Shown piece after piece: positions 1-6,577 of a stretch of 64,000 bases of DNA. Position numbers and translations under genes: made by a program. This DNA comes from an uncultured Clostridia bacterium (lineage in GTDB: Bacteria > Bacillota > Clostridia > TANB77 > CAG-508), in the NCBI GenBank assembly GCA_934120135.1, contig CAKOTK010000002.1, positions 62,001 through 126,000 on the forward strand, written 5' to 3'. The notes under the pieces were generated by a model that had not been told where the DNA came from, ran no database searches, and saw only the letters and a program-made list of their open reading frames with translations. Position 1 is the stretch's first letter, and every line of letters begins with the position of its first letter.

Positions 1-609
1 TCCATCCATTAAGTTTTCTGGAACTTTATAACCTTTAACATGTCCACCATTTTGCATTAAATCAAAATCATAAACAACATCTTCACTAGTTACTTTATCT
101 GTTAAACCTTCAATAATTTCTTTTTTCTCATCATCAATTAAAAGCATAACATGAGGTAATTCTAAGCTAGCATTTTCTCTAACTCTTACTCTAGGTGGAA
201 TTCTTTCTAAAACAGTTCCTTCAGTTGCTCTAATTAAAGATTGAGAACCCTTTTCATAAGAATAATCTTCTAGGTCTACCATACCAATAAGGCCTTTTCT
301 TACTTTTCCATCTGCTCCAGTTCTCTCTAAATAAATTAAAGAATTATCTAAAGTTTTGAAAAAGTCAGTAGAAAGTAAATGATCCATTTCTTTATTAATA
401 TTTGCAATTCTTTCTGCAACATTATCTTGCTCTAAATAAATTTCTGGTAAAGTAATTTTTAATGTTGAAGGAGCATCTCCAACAATATTTTCAACTTCTT
501 TCCAATATTCAGGCTCTGAAGTGTATTGATCACAAGCTACAACAGCCCATTTTTCCATTTCTGCATTTTTTGGCAATAAAATATTTGCCCTCTTAAATGG
601 TACGTTCAT
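1..609 (-). CDS. DUF1015 family protein, N-terminal part, cut by the window edge
   Basis: Reading leftward from an ATG at 609, preceded by an AGGAGG-like ribosome binding site, the frame is open to the window edge and gives about 203 residues beginning MNVPFKRANILLPKN. The segment PPRVRVRENASLELPHVML and the opening WAVVACDQYTSEPEYW match my memory of DUF1015 proteins, widespread bacterial proteins of about 400 residues with no firmly assigned reaction. The C-terminal half lies outside the window. A possible promoter on the same strand is TTGCAA, 18 bases, TATAAA at 667-696; its -35 falls in the 22-bp repeat described below. The family call is from recognition, not a search. Confidence 0.75.
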   Translation of the reverse strand, partial: MNVPFKRANILLPKNAEMEKWAVVACDQYTSEPEYWKEVENIVGDAPSTLKITLPEIYLEQDNVAERIANINKEMDHLLSTDFFKTLDNSLIYLERTGADGKVRKGLIGMVDLEDYSYEKGSQSLIRATEGTVLERIPPRVRVRENASLELPHVMLLIDDEKKEIIEGLTDKVTSEDVVYDFDLMQNGGHVKGYKVPENLMDG

Positions 610-677
610 AATTTAATCCTCCTAACAAAGTTTTATTATGCTCAAATTATATCACTACGAAAAGATTTATACAAGCA

Positions 678-699
678 TAAGTCACAATTTTGCAAAATT
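678..699 (+). repeat. 22-bp repeat with 14-bp palindrome, copy 1 of 3
   Basis: TAAGTCAC followed by the perfect palindrome AATTTTGCAAAATT. The same 22 bases recur in the same orientation at 2107-2128 and 5141-5162, so the three copies bracket the rpn1 module and the rpn2 plus pilin 1 module. Confidence 0.9.
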
Positions 700-1153
700 A
701 GGATTACTAATTATTGTAACAGAAAAGTTTAGACACGCACTATTAAATATTTTGTCGAAATTTGGCATACGGTTTTACTTGCAAAATGCAATTAAGTATA
801 GTATAACAATATTAACTTAGTTGCATTTTTTTAGTGCAGTAAAATTTAATGAATTTACATATGCAAAGCAATAATTATTTTCAAAACAATATTTAAACTA
901 CTCTTTAAACTAGAGTTTCTAATTATTAAATCTTAATTTTAATATAATTATTCTAAATTAGTATTATTTAAAATCAAAATTATTTTAAGCCAATAATATT
1001 TTAATCTTTAAGTTTATTTCAAATATTAGTAACTTTATAAAATTAAAATCTTAAAATTTCCACAAACAAAGAAAATATAAATTAGCAAGAAAGAGAGGTG
1101 CATTTTGGAGGCAAAAATGTAACTAAAATACAAAATTGAAGGAGAAAAATTAT
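678..1153 (+). repeat. Duplicated non-coding block, copy 1, upstream of the first rpn gene
   Basis: This 476-base gene-free stretch is closely similar to 2107-2579, the block in front of the second rpn gene; the two differ by scattered substitutions and small indels. It holds the 22-bp repeat (678-699), a perfect TGTCGAA (753-759, the Spo0A box core), a promoter-like TTGCAA, 17 bases, TATAAC (779-807) and a 13-bp stem, AAATGCAA... with ...TTGCATTT, followed by seven T (about 783-832) that would act as a terminator. A 60-codon frame across 638-820 is not preserved in the other copy, so I treat it as non-coding. From 836 to 1153 I see only AT-rich sequence ending in the rpn ribosome binding site. 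Confidence 0.85.
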
Positions 1154-2005
1154 ATGATAGAAAATCAACTGGGAAACAATGAAATATTAAAACCAAAAAA
1201 TGACGTTGTATTTCAAACTTTATTTTCAAGAGGAAAAGAAAAAATTACAAAAGATTTATTAGAAAAAATACTAAAGATAAAAATACATAAACTAGAATTG
1301 GATAAGAGCAAAGACTTGTTAAATGAAAATAAAAATGACAAGAATGGAAGACTAGATTTAAGAGCAATAATAAATGATAACATAGAATGTGATATAGAAG
1401 TACAATTAACAACACATGAAAAAATGCTACCTAGATTCTTGTTATATTGGGCAAAAATGTATAGTGCAAATTTGAAAGTTGGTGACGAATATAGTAAATT
1501 AAGAAGAACAATAAGTATAATAATAGTAGATGGAGAACTACCAGAATTTAAGGGAATAAAGAAAGCACAAACCAATTGGCAAATAAGAGAAGAAGAATAC
1601 AAGAGTATAATCTTGACAAGCTATTTTGAGATTTGTATAATAGAGTTACCAAAAGCAATAAGAGAGTATAAAACAAATAAAGAAAATGGAGCACTGCAGT
1701 GGATGATGTTTTTGGAAAATCCAGAAGATGTGGAGGTAACCAAAATAATGGAAGAAAATGAAAATATCAAAGAAGCAAAAGAAGAACTAGATAGAATAAG
1801 TCAAGATGATATATTAAGAAGAATGGCATTTAAGGCAGAACTAGAAAGAATGGATCATGCTCAACTAATGTATGAAGCAAAAAGAGATGGCAAAAAAGAG
1901 GGAAAAATGGAAATAGCAAAAAATATGCTGAAAAAAGGTATTAGTGTAGCAGACATTATAGAAACCACAGGATTAACCGAAGAAGATGTAGAAAAGCTAA
2001 TGTAA
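1154..2005 (+). CDS. Rpn family PD-(D/E)XK nuclease (recombination-promoting nuclease / PDDEXK_2 transposase family)
   Basis: The 283-residue protein starts at ATG 1154, seven bases after GAAGGAG; an upstream in-frame TTG at 1136 overlaps that site and is unlikely. The N-terminal KNDVVFQTLFS, then GRLDLRAI and the DIEVQ strand form the usual Rpn nuclease core (Asp and Glu-x-Gln), and the C-terminal tail has the family's EGK...AKNMLKKG...TGLTEEDVEKL ending. Members cut DNA, promote RecA-independent recombination and in E. coli act in phage defence. The gene is full length, sits in tandem with a diverged paralogue at 2580 (recognisably similar throughout, not recent copies in the coding part), and carries an internal consensus promoter. 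Associated genes that would show true transposition (terminal repeats, target duplications) are not seen. Confidence 0.88.
   Translation: MIENQLGNNEILKPKNDVVFQTLFSRGKEKITKDLLEKILKIKIHKLELDKSKDLLNENKNDKNGRLDLRAIINDNIECDIEVQLTTHEKMLPRFLLYWAKMYSANLKVGDEYSKLRRTISIIIVDGELPEFKGIKKAQTNWQIREEEYKSIILTSYFEICIIELPKAIREYKTNKENGALQWMMFLENPEDVEVTKIMEENENIKEAKEELDRISQDDILRRMAFKAELERMDHAQLMYEAKRDGKKEGKMEIAKNMLKKGISVADIIETTGLTEEDVEKLM
1613..1641 (+). promoter_or_regulatory. Consensus sigma-A promoter inside the first rpn gene
   Basis: TTGACA (1613-1618), 17 bases, TATAAT (1636-1641), a perfect match to consensus, lying in the coding sequence for LTSYFEICII. It would start an RNA near 1648 covering the C-terminal third of the gene. 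Bases 1612-1644 are identical to the prmC promoter region at 39642-39674. Confidence 0.75.
1748..2005 (+). CDS. Possible intragenic C-terminal Rpn small protein (RpnS-like)
   Basis: An in-frame ATG at 1748 follows GGAGG (1732-1736) and lies about 100 bases downstream of the internal promoter. It would give an 85-residue protein, starting MEENENIKEAKEELDR, that contains the helical tail of the nuclease without its catalytic core. In E. coli, rpn genes express such a C-terminal small protein from an internal promoter and it inhibits the full-length toxin. The promoter, binding site and position fit; expression here is inferred. Confidence 0.45.
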   Translation: MEENENIKEAKEELDRISQDDILRRMAFKAELERMDHAQLMYEAKRDGKKEGKMEIAKNMLKKGISVADIIETTGLTEEDVEKLM

Positions 2006-2047
2006 TAATGATTACTAATAAAATATATTAAAAATTGTATAATAAAA

Positions 2048-2096
2048 ACTAGTCAAAGATTCTAAAATAAAATTGAATCAATTTGACTAGTTTTTT
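2048..2096 (+). terminator. Terminator after the first rpn gene
   Basis: ACTAGTCAAA pairs with TTTGACTAGT (inner GATTC with GAATC) and is followed by six T. The T run continues directly into the 40 bases shared with the end of the pilin 1 module (2089-2128 equals 5123-5162). Confidence 0.85.
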
Positions 2097-2106
2097 GCAT
2101 TATTAA

Positions 2107-2128
2107 TAAGTCACAATTTTGCAAAATT
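2107..2128 (+). repeat. 22-bp repeat with 14-bp palindrome, copy 2 of 3
   Basis: Identical to 678-699 and 5141-5162. Together with 18 bases to its left (from AGTTTTTTGC at 2089) it forms a 40-base block identical to 5123-5162. Confidence 0.9.
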
Positions 2129-2579
2129 AGGATTACTAATAATTCATAAATTTATTGTAATAGAAAATTTTAGACACGCACTATTAAATATTTTGTCGAA
2201 ATTTGACATACGATTTTACTTGCAAAATGCAATTAAGTATAGTATAACAATATTAACTTAGTTGCATTTTTTAGTGTAATAAAATTTTACATATGCAAAG
2301 CAATAATTATTTTCAAAACAATATTTAAATTATTTTCTAAATTTAAAGTTTTTAATTATTAAATTTTAATCTCAATGTAATTATCCTGAATTAGTATTAT
2401 TTAAAATTATTTTAAACCAATAATATTTTAAATTCTTAATATTTTTCAATACTATTAAATCTAAAAAATTAAAATCTTAAAATTTCCACAAACAAAGAAA
2501 ATATAAATTAGCAAGAAAGAAAGGTGTATTTTTGACGAAAAAATGTGACTAAAATACAAAATTGAAGGAGAATTTATAT
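2107..2579 (+). repeat. Duplicated non-coding block, copy 2, upstream of the second rpn gene
   Basis: Homologous to 678-1153. It keeps the 22-bp repeat (2107-2128), a TGTCGAA box (2194-2200), the TTGCAA, 17 bases, TATAAC promoter (about 2219-2247) and the following stem plus T run (to about 2272). Conservation of the promoter, box and stem while the rest drifts suggests they are functional. The remainder up to the rpn2 start at 2580 shows nothing else I can identify. Confidence 0.85.
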
Positions 2580-3461
2580 ATGGAACAACAAAAACAAAAC
2601 AAAAAAATTAAGAGATATCCACCCAAAATGGATATAGTATTCCAAGCAATATTTGGAGAAGTAGGGAGTGAAAATATAACAAAAGACTTTCTAGAAAAGA
2701 TACTAAAAAGAAAAATAGAAAAGATATCACTGGATAAAAATCCAATATTAAGACGAGAACTAAAAGACGATAAATTGGGAGTACTTGATATAGTAACAGA
2801 ACTAGATGGAAAAGAAAAATGCAACATAGAAATGCAGCTAATAGACAAGAATAATATTATTGAAAGAATGTTATACTACTGGTCTAAAATGTACACAAGA
2901 CAAATTAAAGCAGGAGATGATTACAATAAACTAGAAAAGACAATAGTAATACTAATAGCAGATTTTAATATAAAAGGATTAGAAGAAGTAGAGTATCATA
3001 GTACATGGAAAATAATAGAGACTAATAGTGTCAAAAAGTTAATATTGACAGATAAATTCGAGCTTGATATAATTGAATTGTTAAAAATAAAGGGTAGAGA
3101 AAATGAAAAAGATCAACTATTAGATTGGCTAATATTCTTAGAAAACCCGGAGAGTGAAAGGGTGACACGAAAAATGGAAGAAAACAAAAACCTAAAAGAA
3201 GCAGTAGAAAAATTAGATAGAATAAGTGAAGACGAAAAAATGCAAAGAATAATAGAATTAAGAGAAAAAGCAATAAGAGACGAACATGCAATATATGAAA
3301 AAGGCGTAGATGATGGAATTGAAAAAGGAATAACAAAAGGTGCAAGAGAAAAACAAATAGAAATAGCAAAGAGTATGCTAAAAGAAAATATGGATATTGA
3401 AATAATTATAAAAATTACAGGACTAACAAAAGAAGAAATAGAAAAATTGAAAGAAATGTAA
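2580..3461 (+). CDS. Rpn family PD-(D/E)XK nuclease, second paralogue
   Basis: A 293-residue protein starting at ATG 2580 behind GAAGGAG. It aligns along its length with the gene at 1154: KMDIVFQAIF near the N-terminus, LGVLDIVTELDGKEKCNIEMQ as the Asp...Glu-x-Gln core, LTDKFELDII in the middle and a GIEKGITKGAREKQIEIAKS tail with TGLTKEEIEKL. It is full length with no visible lesion. Both copies retain the same upstream block and the same internal promoter position although the coding sequences have diverged, which points to selection on the arrangement. Partner genes are not seen; role in defence or recombination is known only from the family. Confidence 0.87.
   Translation: MEQQKQNKKIKRYPPKMDIVFQAIFGEVGSENITKDFLEKILKRKIEKISLDKNPILRRELKDDKLGVLDIVTELDGKEKCNIEMQLIDKNNIIERMLYYWSKMYTRQIKAGDDYNKLEKTIVILIADFNIKGLEEVEYHSTWKIIETNSVKKLILTDKFELDIIELLKIKGRENEKDQLLDWLIFLENPESERVTRKMEENKNLKEAVEKLDRISEDEKMQRIIELREKAIRDEHAIYEKGVDDGIEKGITKGAREKQIEIAKSMLKENMDIEIIIKITGLTKEEIEKLKEM
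3045..3073 (+). promoter_or_regulatory. Consensus sigma-A promoter inside the second rpn gene
   Basis: TTGACA (3045-3050), 17 bases, TATAAT (3068-3073), again a perfect match, at the same protein position (LTDKFELDII) as in the first copy even though the spacer sequence differs. Confidence 0.75.
3174..3461 (+). CDS. Possible intragenic RpnS-like small protein of the second rpn gene
   Basis: The in-frame ATG at 3174 opens MEENKNLKEAVEKLDRISE, equivalent to the internal start proposed in the first copy, about 95 bases past the internal promoter. The purine-rich GAAAGGGTGA upstream is a weaker ribosome binding site than in copy 1. It would yield 95 residues lacking the nuclease core. Inferred from the arrangement reported for E. 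coli rpn genes. Confidence 0.42.
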   Translation: MEENKNLKEAVEKLDRISEDEKMQRIIELREKAIRDEHAIYEKGVDDGIEKGITKGAREKQIEIAKSMLKENMDIEIIIKITGLTKEEIEKLKEM

Positions 3462-3484
3462 GAATAAAAAATTAATCAAATCAC

Positions 3485-3511
3485 TTGAAATTGTTTTAAA
3501 AGTAGTATAAG
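3485..3511 (+). promoter_or_regulatory. Promoter of pilin cassette 1
   Basis: TTGAAA (3485-3490) and TATAAG (3506-3511) with 15 bases between; a 17-base spacing gives TAAGAT. It lies at the same place as TTGAAA/TATTAT in cassette 2 and TTGACT/TATTAT in cassette 3, about 50-75 bases before each leader ORF. Confidence 0.5.
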
Positions 3512-3560
3512 ATAAATAGAGTAAAAATCTAAAGAAAAAGAGTAGAAAGAGGCACAAAAT

Positions 3561-3623
3561 ATGAGAAAAGCTAAAACCTATGCAGGAGTAGAGAGAGAGA
3601 GAGAGAGAGAGCCACAACATTAA
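3561..3623 (+). CDS. Leader peptide with Glu-Arg run, cassette 1
   Basis: A 20-codon ORF, MRKAKTYAGV followed by EREREREPQH, behind GAAAGAGG. The Glu-Arg part is encoded by ten GA dinucleotides plus G (3591-3611). The other two cassettes have the same length, the same GA count and the same frame, with differences confined to residues 2, 3, 7, 18 and 20. Codons 3-5 contain AAGCTAA (3568-3574), the exact sequence of the 5' arm of the downstream hairpin. I do not recognise this peptide. A translated attenuator leader is the best reading; a free-standing small peptide gene is the alternative. Confidence 0.65.
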   Translation: MRKAKTYAGVEREREREPQH

Positions 3624-3635
3624 CAAATAATAGCC

Positions 3636-3712
3636 AAGCTAAGAAATTAGCTTTCTTAAGCATATTCAGGGCAGATACTAAATTTGTAAGTATTTAGTAT
3701 CTGTCCCTTTTT
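3636..3712 (+). promoter_or_regulatory. Hairpin and terminator of the leader attenuator, cassette 1
   Basis: AAGCTAA (3636-3642), GAAA loop, TTAGCTT (3647-3653) forms a GNRA-capped stem. It is followed by a second stem, GGGCAGATACTAAAT with ATTTAGTATCTGTCC (3669-3706, one G-U pair), and five T: an intrinsic terminator ahead of the pilin gene. The first hairpin is nearly identical in the three cassettes; the terminator stem is different in each. From 3713 to 3836 there is no further promoter I would trust. Confidence 0.7.
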
Positions 3713-3836
3713 GCGTGCCAAAAAATAAAAAAAGGAGGCTGATAATAAGATAGATTTATATATAGGAATAAGAAATAAAAAGTAAAAAAATGAAGAAAGG
3801 GGTATGATAAAATAATCATACAAAAAGGTAAAGAAA

Positions 3837-5087
3837 ATGAAACAAAAAAGAAATTATTTAAAGAATAGTGGTATTACTCTAATAGCTCTTGTTGTAACTA
3901 TTGTAGTATTATTAATTTTAGCAGGTGTAAGTATAAATGCTGTATTTAGTGAAAATGGAATAATTAAAAAGGCACAAGACGCACAAAACAAAATGAATCA
4001 AGCTGTGGAAAATGATGAAAAGAAATTAAATCAATTAAACAGTTGGATTGAAAGTGTAACAGGAACAGACTACACAGTAACATTTTGTGATTATAATGGA
4101 ACAGAATTAAAAAAAGTCGAAGTAGCTAAGGGAGGAACAGCAACATATACAGGAGCAACGCCTACAAGAACAGCAGATGAAGACTATAACTATACTTTTA
4201 GCAAATGGTTAACTTCAAAGGATGGATATATAGAAGCTGAGTTAACTAATGTACAGTCAGATATGACAGTATATGCATTATATACTACACAAAAGGTTTG
4301 TTTTGTAGCAGGGACAAAGGTACTCTCAGAAAATGGACTAATAAATATAGAAGATATAAAAAAAGGAATGAAAGTATACAGTTATAATGAAGAAACCAAT
4401 CAAATAGAATTAAACGAAGTAAAGAACACATTTATAAATTATGTAGATTACGATATGTGCAAAATATATATTAAGGATGAGGTTATAGAAAGTACAAATA
4501 AGCACCCATACTATATAAAGAGTAAATGTTGGACGGAAGCAAGATATTTACAAATTGGCGACATTTTAATAAATTCAGAAGGTAAAGAAATTGAAATAGA
4601 AAATATTGAAACAGTAAAATATGATGGAAATGAACTGAAAAAAGTTTATAATATAGAGGTGAATAATAATCATAATTATTTTGTTGGAGAAAATAAAGTA
4701 CTTGTGCATAATTGGTTTACAAGTCAACCAGCAAGAATTAATGATGTATACTACGATACCTTACAAGAAGCTTTTGCTGCAGCCAAAAAGGGAGAAACAA
4801 TAGTATTAAATGCATCAGGAAAGGAAGGAATTGTAACACTTGATGTTAGCACGGCTTGTGGGACAAGTAGTGAAACTGACAATAATATTACTATAAGTGA
4901 GATAACAATTGACATGAGCGGATATACATTAGAAATAGCATCAGGAAATAATGTATACTTAAGCAATATAACTATAAGTGATAGCAGTAATACTGCAGCT
5001 TCCATAAAAATTTCACAGGGTGCCACTTTGGTAATGGACAAAAACACAACCATAGCAAATACAGTAACTATAACAAATCAAAATTAG
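3837..5087 (+). CDS. Pilin-like protein with an embedded Hint (intein/hedgehog-type) autoprocessing domain
   Basis: 416 residues. A short basic leader ends in SG followed by ITLIALVVTIVVLLILAG, a type III (type IV pilin) signal in which the usual Glu at +5 is Ala, then a helical DAQNKM stem. Residues about 78-152 resemble a Listeria/InlB B-type repeat (YTVTFCDYNGTEL...FSKWLT). A Hint domain spans 155-292: CFVAGTKVL with Cys155, TNKH (Thr220, His223), and C-terminal His291-Asn292. The next residue is Trp, not Cys, Ser or Thr, so ordinary protein splicing is unlikely while cleavage remains possible. The tail from 293 (DTLQEAFAAAKKGETIVL) looks like the start of a beta-helix or Fas-type strand repeat. 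No pilus assembly genes are nearby. Pilin class and Hint calls are by motif. Confidence 0.8.
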   Translation: MKQKRNYLKNSGITLIALVVTIVVLLILAGVSINAVFSENGIIKKAQDAQNKMNQAVENDEKKLNQLNSWIESVTGTDYTVTFCDYNGTELKKVEVAKGGTATYTGATPTRTADEDYNYTFSKWLTSKDGYIEAELTNVQSDMTVYALYTTQKVCFVAGTKVLSENGLINIEDIKKGMKVYSYNEETNQIELNEVKNTFINYVDYDMCKIYIKDEVIESTNKHPYYIKSKCWTEARYLQIGDILINSEGKEIEIENIETVKYDGNELKKVYNIEVNNNHNYFVGENKVLVHNWFTSQPARINDVYYDTLQEAFAAAKKGETIVLNASGKEGIVTLDVSTACGTSSETDNNITISEITIDMSGYTLEIASGNNVYLSNITISDSSNTAASIKISQGATLVMDKNTTIANTVTITNQN

Positions 5088-5099
5088 AATATATATATA

Positions 5100-5130
5100 A
5101 ACTGTACAAGTAAAATTTGTACAGTTTTTT
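5100..5130 (+). terminator. Terminator after pilin 1
   Basis: ACTGTACAA (5101-5109) pairs with TTGTACAGT (5117-5125), followed by a T run that leads into the shared 40-base block. Confidence 0.85.
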
Positions 5131-5140
5131 GCATTATTAA

Positions 5141-5162
5141 TAAGTCACAATTTTGCAAAATT
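5141..5162 (+). repeat. 22-bp repeat with 14-bp palindrome, copy 3 of 3
   Basis: Same 22 bases as at 678 and 2107. It overlaps the start of TTCGACA (5162-5168), a Spo0A box core on the opposite strand, just upstream of yabG. Confidence 0.9.
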
Positions 5163-5208
5163 CGACATAAAATATCATAACCCTATATGTATAGAAGGGA
5201 AGAGTGAT

Positions 5209-6031
5209 ATGAAAAAAATTAAAAAAGGAGATATAGTAGGAAGATTATCCTATGGGAAAGATATTTATTTTATAGTTGAAAGAATAATAAAAACTAGAAA
5301 TGGTGACATAGCAATACTTAAACGGATTAACGGTTAGAATTCAAGCCGACAGTGATGTGAATGATTTGGAATTAATAGAAACCAAACAAGTTGAAAAACA
5401 TTTAAGAGCAATGGAAGAAACAGTTGAAAAACGAATAAAAACTAGAGAAGAACTGTTAAAAAATAATGATGTAAGAGAAAAAACGATAATTCATACTGGG
5501 AGAATTTTGCATATAGATGGAGACAAAAAGTATAGTGAAAAATCAAATATATATTACAAAAAAGTGGGTTTAAATGCTATTGTAAAAAACATTCCGGAAA
5601 GAAAACAACCAGCTTTTGTTGGTTCATTAGTAAGAAAGTATAGACCTGAAATATTAGTAATAACAGGTCATGATGGAATGATAAAAAAAGGGAAGAACTT
5701 TACAGATATATATAATTATAGAAATTCTAGTTACTTTATAAAAGCAGTAGAAGAAGCTAGAAAAAATAACACAAGAGATGACTTAGTAATTTTTGCAGGT
5801 GCATGTCAAAGTTATTATGAAGGAATAATGATTGCGGGTGCAAACTTTGCATCATCACCAGCACGTATTTTAATTGATTTTATGGATCCAATAATTGTAG
5901 CAGAAAAGATTGCAGTTACAGACGAGAAAAGGTTTGTTACAATAAAAGATATTGAAAATGAATTACGTGATGGGCAAAGGGGAGTAAGTGGAACAGGTGG
6001 AAATGGAAAGAAAAAGCTGTTGACAATATAA
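5209..6031 (+). pseudogene. yabG: YabG sporulation-specific protease, with a single-base frameshift near 5317
   Basis: YabG is the spore protease that trims coat and germination proteins late in sporulation. The reading begins at ATG 5209 with MKKIKKGDIVGRLSYGKDIY, which matches the YabG N-terminus, but the frame closes at TAG 5335. Skipping one base, the C at about 5317, restores LNGLTVRIQADSDVNDLE and continues to 6031 without interruption (KYRPEILVITGHDG, VIFAGACQSYYEG, AGANFASSPAR), so the rest of the protein is intact. A GTG at 5357 could start a truncated 224-residue form. This may be a real mutation or a sequencing/assembly error; the intact downstream frame argues that it is recent or artefactual. 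Confidence 0.85.
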
Positions 6032-6140
6032 AAAATGATTCTGTAACAAAATAGAAACAAAAATGTAATATAAATGTAATATAAAACCTGAATTGGCTGA
6101 AAATACTAAAACATTGGTATTAAGTACGAACGAATCTTCT

Positions 6141-6169
6141 TTGACAAAATCGACCAAAAATGATATTAT
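6141..6169 (+). promoter_or_regulatory. Promoter of veg
   Basis: TTGACA (6141-6146), 17 bases, TATTAT (6164-6169). Transcription would begin near 6176, downstream of the earliest in-frame ATG (6160), which supports the later start at 6199 for the gene. Confidence 0.75.
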
Positions 6170-6198
6170 TTGCCTATCTTAATGAAGTAGGTGATGAT

Positions 6199-6495
6199 AT
6201 GATTTGTCCAAATGATATTACTAGTTTAAAAACTGACATTAATGAGATGATCGGACAAAAGATAATGATCAAAGGCTCACTAGGAAGATGTAGAACCTTT
6301 GAAAAAGAAGCTACAATAGAAAAAACTTATCCAAATATTTTTGTTATAAAATATGAGGAAGAAAATAGAAATGTTACTTACAGCTACACAGACATCTTAA
6401 CAAGAGCTGTTGAAGTAGATGTATTTGATGGGAATGGATATAGCCCATTACTTCCACCAATAACAGAAACCAAAAAACAAAGAAACTTAGCATAA
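6199..6495 (+). CDS. veg: Veg family protein
   Basis: 98 residues starting MICPNDITSLKTDINEMIG, with a GTAGGTGAT ribosome binding site. The middle (GQKIMIKGSLGRCRTFEKEA, then PNIFVIKYEEENRNVTYSYTD) follows the small SH3-like Veg family, which in Bacillus subtilis stimulates biofilm gene expression and is expressed early in spore outgrowth. Length is slightly above the roughly 86 residues of the B. subtilis protein owing to a C-terminal tail. It is a single-gene unit with its own strong promoter and terminator, between yabG and the sipL-like gene, the order commonly found in Clostridia. Confidence 0.85.
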   Translation: MICPNDITSLKTDINEMIGQKIMIKGSLGRCRTFEKEATIEKTYPNIFVIKYEEENRNVTYSYTDILTRAVEVDVFDGNGYSPLLPPITETKKQRNLA

Positions 6496-6501
6496 TATAA
6501 A

Positions 6502-6531
6502 AAAATTCCTAATTTTAGGAATTTTTTTTTG
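6502..6531 (+). terminator. Terminator after veg
   Basis: AAATTCCTAA pairs with TTAGGAATTT and is followed by a run of T. Confidence 0.85.
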
Positions 6532-6577
6532 GTCTTGTCAATATATATTAGTAAAAACGAATAGGAGGGATTTAAAA

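Noticed and set aside
638..820. 60-codon ORF upstream of rpn1
   Set aside because: Not preserved in the duplicated block at 2107-2579, no ribosome binding site, and it runs across the repeat and promoter.
1154..3461. Rpn genes as active transposons
   Set aside because: No inverted terminal repeats or target duplications around either gene; the flanking similarity is a tandem duplication with a palindromic repeat.
3591..3611. Phase-variable dinucleotide repeat
   Set aside because: Same length and frame in three loci; no evidence of variation in this single sequence.
3510..3720. c-di-GMP riboswitch upstream of the pilin genes
   Set aside because: The position before pilin genes and the terminator invite this, but the conserved core of type I (GACGCAAAG with the tetraloop receptor) and of type II is not present in any of the three copies; the conserved part reads as an ORF.
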